Assembly: GCA_900541885.1 (NCBI GenBank)
Contig: UQKW01000004.1
Location: 1-64,000, forward strand
DNA: 64,000 nt
Source: an uncultured Collinsella sp.
Lineage (GTDB): Bacteria; Actinomycetota; Coriobacteriia; Coriobacteriales; Coriobacteriaceae
Direction of reading: 5' to 3'
A program made the translations under genes and the position numbers. Below, in pieces: positions 25,700 to 32,412 of this stretch. A model generated the notes under the pieces. That model searched no databases and had not been told where the DNA came from. It saw only the letters and a list, made by a program, of their open reading frames with translations. Positions within the stretch are counted from its first letter, which is position 1. The number at the start of each line of letters is the position of its first letter.

Positions 25700-26761
25700 A
25701 TGAAGGAGACCGAGAAGATCGAGATCATGCACTTCGACCAGGAGGGCTACCTCGAGGACGGCAGGAACGTCTACGAGGCCGGCAAGAGGATGACCGCCCT
25801 GGCCGACCGCGTGCACGAGGAGGGCTACGACGCCGTCTTCCTGATGGGCGTCGGCGGCACCTGGGACGAGTTCATGCAGCTCGAGTACCTCATGAACAAG
25901 TTCGGCGACCGCGACCTCGAGGTCTACCTGATCCACGCCGCCGAGTGGAACGTCATGGGCCACAAGCGCATGACCGAGCGCTCCGTCGTGCTGACCGCCT
26001 CCGAGTCCGGCACCACCCCCGAGGTCCTCGAGGCCATCGGCAAGATGAAGGCCATGGGCGTGCGCGTCTACGCCATGACCAACCCCGAGGGCAAGATCGG
26101 CCAGGCCGTGGGCGCCGAGAACTGCGTCATGATGGCCTCCGACCACGGCGCCGGCGGCTGCGAGAAGGGCTACTACCTCGCCGACTGCTTCGGCCTGCGC
26201 CTGCTCAACCGCCGCGGATGCTTCCCCAAGTTCGACCTGTTCATCGAGCAGACGAAGGACGTCTGGAAGGACATGCTCGACATCCGCAAGCGCTTCGAGC
26301 CGCGCGCCGAGGAGCTCGCCAAGAAGTACGCCCTGGCCGACTACACCATGTTCATCGGCTCCGGCGCGCTGTGGGGCGAGACCATCCTGTACTCCATGTG
26401 CCTGCTCGAGGAGATGCAGTGGAAGCGCATCCGCCACATCACCTCGCACGACTTCTTCCACGGCACGCTCGAGCTGCTCGAGCCCGGCGTCCCGGTGTTC
26501 CTGTTCATGGGCGAGGACGAGTGCCGCGCCCTGGACGAGCGCGTCCGCGCCTTCCTCACCAGCGGCGTGACCGGCGACGAGGACTACGTCATCATCGACA
26601 CCGCCGAGTACGCCATCCCGGGCCTGGACGACGACTTCCGCGTCATCGTGTCGCCCTGGATCCTGTCCGTGCTGACCACCGACCGCCTCTCGCGCAACTA
26701 CGAGCTGGTCACCAAGCACAACCTCAAGTACCGCCGCTACTACCACCAGTTCGACTACTAA
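25700..26761 (+). CDS. FrlB-like SIS-domain sugar-phosphate deglycase, copy 1
   Basis: A 353-aa protein with two SIS domains: FLMGVGGTWDEF (~47-58), TASESGTTPEVLEA (~99-112), FIGSGALWGETI and TSHDFFHGTLELLEPGVPVF. The layout and the C-terminal ending HNLKYRRYYHQFDY resemble fructoselysine 6-phosphate deglycase FrlB (…RRYYGGLVEY). It would split a phosphorylated Amadori compound into glucose 6-phosphate and an amine or amino acid. AAAGGAG lies five bases upstream. First gene of a unit with IIA and IIB. Identical in DNA to 30850-31911. Nearly all codons end in C or G. The true substrate (fructoselysine, glucoselysine or another) is inferred. Confidence 0.82.
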   Translation: MKETEKIEIMHFDQEGYLEDGRNVYEAGKRMTALADRVHEEGYDAVFLMGVGGTWDEFMQLEYLMNKFGDRDLEVYLIHAAEWNVMGHKRMTERSVVLTASESGTTPEVLEAIGKMKAMGVRVYAMTNPEGKIGQAVGAENCVMMASDHGAGGCEKGYYLADCFGLRLLNRRGCFPKFDLFIEQTKDVWKDMLDIRKRFEPRAEELAKKYALADYTMFIGSGALWGETILYSMCLLEEMQWKRIRHITSHDFFHGTLELLEPGVPVFLFMGEDECRALDERVRAFLTSGVTGDEDYVIIDTAEYAIPGLDDDFRVIVSPWILSVLTTDRLSRNYELVTKHNLKYRRYYHQFDY

Positions 26762-26782
26762 TTTCATTTGGGGGAAACCGCA

Positions 26783-27202
26783 ATGAGACAATACATCTTC
26801 GCCAGCCACGCGCATTTTGCGACCGGCATCAAGGAGAGCACCGAGCTGCTCTCGGGCGCGCGCGATAACGTCCACGATCTGTCGATGTTCGTCGATGGTC
26901 GCACCGACGTCGCCGAGGAGGCCGCCAAGCTCCTGGCGACCATCGACCCCGCTGACGACGTGATCGTGTGCACCGACCTGTTTGGCGGCAGCGTCAACAA
27001 CGAGTTCACCAAGATCGTCCAGACACGTCCCAACACCTACCTGATCGCCAACATGAACCTGCCGCTGCTGATCCAGCTGCTGTTCTCGGACCAGGAGGCG
27101 CCCGCCGACCAGGTTATCCGCGAGATCCTCGCTGCCGACGACACGCGCGTCAAGTTTGTTAACGACCTGCTGACCGATACGGATGACGAGGAAGAGTTCT
27201 AG
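26783..27202 (+). CDS. PTS EIIA, mannose family
   Basis: A 139-aa cytoplasmic phosphocarrier. The N-terminal FASHAHFATGIKES holds the phospho-accepting histidine of the EIIA-Man fold, and DDVIVCTDLFGGSVNNEF matches the family's substrate-facing loop. It passes phosphate from HPr to the IIB product of the next gene. ATG 26783 has a GGGGG tract seven bases ahead; TTG 26768 lies before it. 21 bases after the deglycase stop. Confidence 0.9.
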   Translation: MRQYIFASHAHFATGIKESTELLSGARDNVHDLSMFVDGRTDVAEEAAKLLATIDPADDVIVCTDLFGGSVNNEFTKIVQTRPNTYLIANMNLPLLIQLLFSDQEAPADQVIREILAADDTRVKFVNDLLTDTDDEEEF

Positions 27203-27260
27203 TCACCGTCTGCTATTAACAGCGCCGGGTTTTCCGGCATGAGACCTTTGGGGGTCAATC

Positions 27261-27743
27261 ATGATTCAACTGCTTCGCGTAGACCATCGTCTGCTCCATG
27301 GCCAGGTGGCCGTCTCTTGGGTTCAGGGCCTGGGCTCCGACTGCATCTTCTGCGTCGGTGACAAGGTCGCCAACGATCCCGTCTGGAAGACCACGCTCAA
27401 GATGGGTAAGCCGGCTAACGCTAAGCTTGTCATCAAGGACATGGAGCACGCCATCGAGGCCATCAACTCCGGTGTTACCGATAAGTACAAGATGATCATC
27501 TGCGTCGCCAGCATCGCCGAGGCCAAGCAGCTTGTCGACGGCTGCCCGCAGATCACCTCCATCAACCTGGGCAACACCAAGTCCAAGGACGAGCGGCGTC
27601 CCGATGCCCGTAAGATCTCCCGCCAGATCTTTGTGACTGCTGCCGAGGAAGAGGACATTCGTGAGCTCGTCGGCCGCGGTGTCGAGGTCGAGATTCGCGC
27701 TCTGGCCGACGACCCCAAGGTCGATGCCCTAAGCGCCCTCTAA
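27261..27743 (+). CDS. PTS EIIB, mannose/sorbose family
   Basis: A 160-aa protein starting MIQLLRVDHRLLHGQV, the classic IIB-Man motif whose histidine (His15) is phosphorylated by IIA and hands phosphate to the sugar. Family segments SWVQGL and INLGNTKS are present. GGGGGT lies seven bases ahead of the ATG. A GC-rich hairpin (27755-27777) follows, then a new promoter region before IIC. Confidence 0.92.
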   Translation: MIQLLRVDHRLLHGQVAVSWVQGLGSDCIFCVGDKVANDPVWKTTLKMGKPANAKLVIKDMEHAIEAINSGVTDKYKMIICVASIAEAKQLVDGCPQITSINLGNTKSKDERRPDARKISRQIFVTAAEEEDIRELVGRGVEVEIRALADDPKVDALSAL

Positions 27744-27754
27744 TTGAGAACCAC

Positions 27755-27777
27755 GGGCGGCGCGCACGGCGCCGCCC
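27755..27777 (+). other. GC-rich hairpin after the IIB gene
   Basis: GGGCGGCGC pairs with GCGCCGCCC around a 5-nt loop. No T-run, so full termination is doubtful. Confidence 0.5.
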
Positions 27778-27824
27778 CTATTCGTGGGCGTACCGGATAA
27801 ACGCTTTACCCGTTACCCCCATCT

Positions 27825-27902
27825 ACCGTTCACCGGGAGTACACGCCCGTTGAGCGATTGGTATTAAATAGTTTTCTCATGACTATATAATTGGTATCAA
27901 AT
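27825..27902 (+). promoter_or_regulatory. Control region of the IIC-IID unit
   Basis: ACCGTTCACCG at 27825-27835; ATTGGTATTAAAT starting at 27857 and ATTGGTATCAAAT starting at 27890, 33 bp apart. A -10 TATAAT (27886-27891) overlaps the second site, so a bound regulator would contact the promoter directly. A long leader (about 140 bases) follows before the IIC start. Confidence 0.75.
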
Positions 27903-28037
27903 CATTTGCACCGGTTTAGGTGTTAACAGCACACCGGTACAAGCTGGATCTGTCTAGGCGATTGTCGGCATGGAAAAGGGCGCGCTGACAAGTCGGGAAT
28001 CGCCGCGCGGATCCAAGAGGGATCAAAGGGAGGAACA

Positions 28038-28811
28038 ATGCTTGTTCAAGCGATCCTCATCGGACTTATCGCTGCCTTCGGTAAGCTCGATTATCAGCTC
28101 GGTACGCTCTATGCGTTCCGCCCGATCGTTCTGTGCCCGCTCGTCGGCATAGTCCTCGGGGACCTGCAGTCCGGCCTCGCCATCGGTGCGAGCCTCGAGC
28201 TGCTCTTCATGGGTTCAATCTCCATCGGCGCTTACGTGCCGCCCGATGAGTGTATTGGCGGTGTGCTCGCCTGCGCCTTCGCTATTCAGCTGGGTCAGAG
28301 CACCGAGGCCGCTATCGCGCTCGCGATGCCCATCGCCACTCTGTGCCTGGCCATTAAGAACGTCGTCAACGCCGGTATGCCCCTTCTGGTCGACCGTGCC
28401 GACGTCTTTGCCAGCAAGGGTAACCTCAAGGGTATCTACGCTATGCACTGGATTATCGGTCTCGTGATTGTCGTCCTGGCCTTTATCCTGTGCTCGGTCT
28501 CCTTCTATCTGGGTGCCGACGCCGTTCAGGGCCTGCTCGACTTCATCCCGACGTTCGTCCTCGATGGCTTTGGCGTCGCAGCCAACATCCTGCCTGCCAT
28601 GGGCTTCGCCATGCTCGGCCGTCTGGTGCTTACCAAGCAGCTCGTGCCGTTCTACTTCCTGGGCTTCCTGCTGTGCTCCTATGCCAACGTGCCCGTCCTC
28701 GGCGTCGCCCTGATCGCAATCATCATCGGCATCGACAAGTACGACCTGCTGGGCCTTGGTGGCGCCCAGTCCCAGCTTTCTGTGGAAGGGGATGAGGACG
28801 ATGACTTCTAA
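28038..28811 (+). CDS. PTS EIIC, mannose/sorbose family permease
   Basis: A 257-aa membrane protein of the ManY type, with about eight hydrophobic segments. The segment GLAIGASLELLFMGSISIGA followed by VPPDECIGGVLACAFAI is characteristic of this family. GGGAGG lies six bases ahead of the ATG. Its final 11 bases overlap the IID gene in another frame, so the two membrane subunits are made together. Confidence 0.93.
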   Translation: MLVQAILIGLIAAFGKLDYQLGTLYAFRPIVLCPLVGIVLGDLQSGLAIGASLELLFMGSISIGAYVPPDECIGGVLACAFAIQLGQSTEAAIALAMPIATLCLAIKNVVNAGMPLLVDRADVFASKGNLKGIYAMHWIIGLVIVVLAFILCSVSFYLGADAVQGLLDFIPTFVLDGFGVAANILPAMGFAMLGRLVLTKQLVPFYFLGFLLCSYANVPVLGVALIAIIIGIDKYDLLGLGGAQSQLSVEGDEDDDF

Positions 28812-29625
28812 TTCCGAGAACCAGATTACTCGCTCCGACCTCATTAAGAGCGCCGTGAACACCGGCGCCCTGGGCATGGAATTCTCCTGGACCTACTACA
28901 AGCAGATGAACATTGCCTTCTGCCTGATGGTCGCCAACATGCTCAAGAAGATCTATGCCGGCCGTCCCGATGATTACGCCGAGGCCTTGCACCGTCACAG
29001 CGCATTCTTCAACATCACCCCGCAGCTCGCTCCCTTCGTGGGTGGCATCGCGATGGCCATGGAAGAAAAGGTCGCTCGTGGCGAGGTTGAGCCCGAGAGC
29101 GTCAACGACATCAAGGCCGCCCTCATGGGTCCGCTTTCCGGCCTGGGTGACTCCTTCTTCCTGTCCACCCTGCGCGTCGTCGCCGCTGCCGTGGGCATCA
29201 GCCTGTGCCAGGCCGGCAACGTCTTTGGCCCCATCGCCTTCCTGCTCGTCTACAACATCCCGGCGTTCCTGATTCGTATCTTTGGCGCTATCAAGGGTTA
29301 TGAGCTAGGCATTGGCTTCCTCGACGAGGCTCAGAAGACCGGCCTGATGCAAAAGATCATGGCCTGCGTCGGCATTGTCGGCGTCATGGTCGTCGGCGCC
29401 ATGAGCAAGGACATGTTCTGGGCTTCGTTGCCCATCGCCATTGGTCAGGGCGACTCCGCCCAGACTCTCCAGGACATCCTGGACGGCATCATGCCCGGTA
29501 TGCTCGGTATGGCCGCCTTCTGGCTCTACTACTGGCTGCTCTCCAAGAAGATCAACCCGATGGTCCTGATCCTCTGCACCATGGTCGTGGGCATCATCGG
29601 CGCTTACTTTGGCGTGCTTGCCTAA
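28801..29625 (+). CDS. PTS EIID, mannose/sorbose family permease
   Basis: A 274-aa ManZ-type membrane subunit. Hallmarks: FSWTYYKQMNIAFCLM near the N-terminus, HSAFFNITPQLAPFVGGIAM, and MGPLSGLGDSFFLSTLRV. It pairs with IIC to form the channel. ATG 28801 is preferred with GGGG nine bases ahead; ATG 28792 lies too close to that site. Followed by a terminator-like hairpin at 29674-29710. Confidence 0.93.
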   Translation: MTSNSENQITRSDLIKSAVNTGALGMEFSWTYYKQMNIAFCLMVANMLKKIYAGRPDDYAEALHRHSAFFNITPQLAPFVGGIAMAMEEKVARGEVEPESVNDIKAALMGPLSGLGDSFFLSTLRVVAAAVGISLCQAGNVFGPIAFLLVYNIPAFLIRIFGAIKGYELGIGFLDEAQKTGLMQKIMACVGIVGVMVVGAMSKDMFWASLPIAIGQGDSAQTLQDILDGIMPGMLGMAAFWLYYWLLSKKINPMVLILCTMVVGIIGAYFGVLA

Positions 29626-29673
29626 TATGTTCGAATCGCGCTTCCATCGCGTCTAACGGTTGCGTCGATCTTT

Positions 29674-29710
29674 GGGGGCTTGTCGCATCTGCGGCGGCCC
29701 CCTGTTTTTT
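29674..29710 (+). terminator. Terminator-like hairpin after IID
   Basis: GGGGGC pairs with GCCCCC around a structured loop, followed by TGTTTTTT. It may be leaky, since the epimerase gene follows 27 bases later in the same direction with no obvious promoter. Confidence 0.65.
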
Positions 29711-29736
29711 AAAACTCCGTACGAAAGGGGAGGGCT

Positions 29737-30582
29737 ATGGTCGTACCCGAGCTTTCGCTCATGAACATCAACCATCGTTACTACAGCATCGAGACGTTTT
29801 TTAAGGCTGCAGGTGAGGCCGGCTATCGCAATATCGAGCTGTGGACCGGCTCGATGCACCTGTATGTGGATTGCCATGAGCACGATTCGGTGGATAAGAT
29901 TCGCGATCTTGCCGCCCAATACGGTATCAAGATCGTGTGCGTGTGCCCCGAGCAGAACAACCCCAAGCCGTGGAACGTCGCGGTGCGCGGTGAGGCGGGC
30001 CAAAAACGCATCCTCTCGTACTTTAAGAATGTGATCGACGTTGCCGTTGAGTTGGGCGTGCCGCAGATTCTGGTGACGAGTGGTTGGGCCTATCTGGACG
30101 AGCCGGCTGAGGACGCCTGGGCCCGCAGCGTTGCCATGCTGCGCTCGGTGTGCGCCTACGCCGATACGCGCGGTATTCGCGTCGCGCTCGAGGCCCTGCA
30201 GCCGTCGGAGTCCGTGTTGGTCAACACCGCACAGGATGTCGCGCGCATCCTCGAGGCGGTCGATCGTCCCAACCTGAAGGCCTGTATCGACTTTGGCGCC
30301 ATGGAAGTTGCCGGCGACACGATCGACGGCTATTTTGAGGTCTTGGGCGACAAGATCGTCCATACCCATTTTGTGGATGTGGGCGGCGGCACGACGCACC
30401 TTGCCTGGGGCGACGGCGAGCGCGATATGCGTGCCGACCTCGAGGCACTTATGCGTCACGGTTATACGGGCTATGCCTCGGCCGAGACGTGCGATGGTCG
30501 CTACTATCAGGACCCGTCCAAGGCGACGACTCAGGTTATCGAGATGTATCGCCGTGTGACGGCGGAGATGGAAGCCGAATAA
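29737..30582 (+). CDS. FrlC-like sugar isomerase/epimerase (TIM barrel)
   Basis: A 281-aa member of the xylose-isomerase-like TIM-barrel family. Metal-site acidic residues appear in VALEALQP (Glu), KACIDFGAM (Asp) and YASAETCDG (Glu), with histidines in THFVDVGGG. The layout matches FrlC, the 3-epimerase that converts psicoselysine to fructoselysine, and the neighbouring FrlB-like deglycases support that reading. AGGGGAGG lies four bases ahead of the ATG. Other keto-sugar epimerases remain possible. Confidence 0.8.
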   Translation: MVVPELSLMNINHRYYSIETFFKAAGEAGYRNIELWTGSMHLYVDCHEHDSVDKIRDLAAQYGIKIVCVCPEQNNPKPWNVAVRGEAGQKRILSYFKNVIDVAVELGVPQILVTSGWAYLDEPAEDAWARSVAMLRSVCAYADTRGIRVALEALQPSESVLVNTAQDVARILEAVDRPNLKACIDFGAMEVAGDTIDGYFEVLGDKIVHTHFVDVGGGTTHLAWGDGERDMRADLEALMRHGYTGYASAETCDGRYYQDPSKATTQVIEMYRRVTAEMEAE

Positions 30583-30725
30583 CGAGGCTGCGCGGTTGCG
30601 CCGGAAACGCTTGGGCGGGTCTGGCGCAACGTGCTTTTAGGTGTTGAGTTGTGAAGCGTCCGTTGGCTGCGGTGCTCGAATTAGACAACTAAAGGCGGAG
30701 TAATACCACTCGGGCGGGGAAATCG

Positions 30726-30803
30726 ACCGTTCGCCGCAAATCTTCGTGAGTTTGGATTGGTATTAAATAAAGCGTAATCGTATGGTTATAATTGGTATCA
30801 GCA
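30726..30803 (+). promoter_or_regulatory. Control region of the second deglycase copy
   Basis: ACCGTTCGCCG at 30726-30736; ATTGGTATTAAAT starting at 30756 and ATTGGTATCAG starting at 30791, 35 bp apart. A -10 TATAAT at 30787-30792 overlaps the second site. The layout is that of 27825-27902, so this gene has its own regulated promoter. Confidence 0.75.
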
Positions 30804-30849
30804 AGAAGCGCGATGTATAGAATCGCGCACATGTGATGGGAGGACACAC

Positions 30850-31911
30850 ATGAAGGAGACCGAGAAGATCGAGATCATGCACTTCGACCAGGAGGGCTAC
30901 CTCGAGGACGGCAGGAACGTCTACGAGGCCGGCAAGAGGATGACCGCCCTGGCCGACCGCGTGCACGAGGAGGGCTACGACGCCGTCTTCCTGATGGGCG
31001 TCGGCGGCACCTGGGACGAGTTCATGCAGCTCGAGTACCTCATGAACAAGTTCGGCGACCGCGACCTCGAGGTCTACCTGATCCACGCCGCCGAGTGGAA
31101 CGTCATGGGCCACAAGCGCATGACCGAGCGCTCCGTCGTGCTGACCGCCTCCGAGTCCGGCACCACCCCCGAGGTCCTCGAGGCCATCGGCAAGATGAAG
31201 GCCATGGGCGTGCGCGTCTACGCCATGACCAACCCCGAGGGCAAGATCGGCCAGGCCGTGGGCGCCGAGAACTGCGTCATGATGGCCTCCGACCACGGCG
31301 CCGGCGGCTGCGAGAAGGGCTACTACCTCGCCGACTGCTTCGGCCTGCGCCTGCTCAACCGCCGCGGATGCTTCCCCAAGTTCGACCTGTTCATCGAGCA
31401 GACGAAGGACGTCTGGAAGGACATGCTCGACATCCGCAAGCGCTTCGAGCCGCGCGCCGAGGAGCTCGCCAAGAAGTACGCCCTGGCCGACTACACCATG
31501 TTCATCGGCTCCGGCGCGCTGTGGGGCGAGACCATCCTGTACTCCATGTGCCTGCTCGAGGAGATGCAGTGGAAGCGCATCCGCCACATCACCTCGCACG
31601 ACTTCTTCCACGGCACGCTCGAGCTGCTCGAGCCCGGCGTCCCGGTGTTCCTGTTCATGGGCGAGGACGAGTGCCGCGCCCTGGACGAGCGCGTCCGCGC
31701 CTTCCTCACCAGCGGCGTGACCGGCGACGAGGACTACGTCATCATCGACACCGCCGAGTACGCCATCCCGGGCCTGGACGACGACTTCCGCGTCATCGTG
31801 TCGCCCTGGATCCTGTCCGTGCTGACCACCGACCGCCTCTCGCGCAACTACGAGCTGGTCACCAAGCACAACCTCAAGTACCGCCGCTACTACCACCAGT
31901 TCGACTACTAA
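30850..31911 (+). CDS. FrlB-like SIS-domain sugar-phosphate deglycase, copy 2
   Basis: The 353-aa product is identical to that of 25700-26761, and translations in other frames also agree, so the 1,062 bp are the same at the DNA level. The base before the ATG and the bases after the TAA already differ between copies. GGGAGG lies seven bases ahead of the ATG. Motifs and likely reaction are as for copy 1. After the stop, GAGCTGGTCAC repeats a stretch found inside the gene 70 bases earlier. Monocistronic, with a terminator at 31963-31997. Confidence 0.82.
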   Translation: MKETEKIEIMHFDQEGYLEDGRNVYEAGKRMTALADRVHEEGYDAVFLMGVGGTWDEFMQLEYLMNKFGDRDLEVYLIHAAEWNVMGHKRMTERSVVLTASESGTTPEVLEAIGKMKAMGVRVYAMTNPEGKIGQAVGAENCVMMASDHGAGGCEKGYYLADCFGLRLLNRRGCFPKFDLFIEQTKDVWKDMLDIRKRFEPRAEELAKKYALADYTMFIGSGALWGETILYSMCLLEEMQWKRIRHITSHDFFHGTLELLEPGVPVFLFMGEDECRALDERVRAFLTSGVTGDEDYVIIDTAEYAIPGLDDDFRVIVSPWILSVLTTDRLSRNYELVTKHNLKYRRYYHQFDY

Positions 31912-31962
31912 GAGCTGGTCACAGGTCCGATATCTTGGCTGGTTGATATCTCGACCCTACAC

Positions 31963-31997
31963 AAGGGCGTCCGTGTTCGCATGGGCGCCCTTTTTGC
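31963..31997 (+). terminator. Terminator after the second deglycase
   Basis: AAGGGCG pairs with CGCCCTT around a loop with its own weak pairing, followed by TTTTTGC. Confidence 0.75.
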
Positions 31998-32037
31998 GTC
32001 GGGGCGTGGGGCCACGGCCGGTCCCGCGTGCTGGTCG

Positions 32038-32268
32038 GGAAGGCGCGTACCGGAATTAGCGCTCAGAATGGGACGCGCTTTCTGGTAGAAGCCTCAGCGG
32101 AAAGCTCGTCCCGGAATTGGGGCCTGGAATGGGATGCCGTTTCCGATGGGGTGAGTTTGGGAAAGCGTGTCCCGTTCTGAGCGTCTATTCTGGGATGCCG
32201 TTTCCGGTTGAGGCCTCAAGCGGAAACTACGTCCCGGAATGGCCGCTCGAAATGGGATGCCGCTTCCC
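32038..32268. repeat. Array of four tandem imperfect hairpins
   Basis: Units start near 32038, 32098, 32158 and 32220, about 61 bp apart. Each has a left arm of the form GGAAA-n-CGTCCC and a right arm GGGATGCCGTTTCC or close to it, with inner GGAAT/GAATGGGA. Right arms are better conserved than left arms. This fills most of the 501-bp gene-free stretch between the deglycase and hisZG. Confidence 0.8.
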
Positions 32269-32331
32269 CCTATGTTTCCAAACGAATACGCTGTGAGCCT
32301 AGGGAGACGATTCTCCCCGCAAGCACTCTAG

Positions 32332-32376
32332 TATGCTAAAGTACCCAGAAGACCGGCGGAGCTATGCCGGTCTTCT
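32332..32376 (+). promoter_or_regulatory. Promoter and 5' hairpin of the his operon
   Basis: A -10-like TATGCT (32332-32337) is followed by a perfect 11-bp stem AGAAGACCGGC/GCCGGTCTTCT (32347-32376, loop of 8) and GTTCT. The stem would sit at the very start of the mRNA. No His-rich leader peptide or T-box is visible, so an attenuator is only a possibility. Confidence 0.5.
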
Positions 32377-32412
32377 GTTCTATACGAAGCACAGCATGAG
32401 GAGGCTCACCAG

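Noticed and set aside
25625..26875. 416-aa open frame opposite the deglycase, repeated opposite copy 2
   Set aside because: Appears twice only because the deglycase DNA is duplicated; low-complexity product with no start signal.
25700..31911. Composite transposon made of the two identical deglycase copies
   Set aside because: The copies are direct repeats that contain only the coding sequence, with no inverted ends, target duplications or transposase.
32347..32376. T-box or histidine leader-peptide attenuator ahead of hisZG
   Set aside because: No T-box consensus, no run of His codons, and the hairpin lacks a proper T-run.
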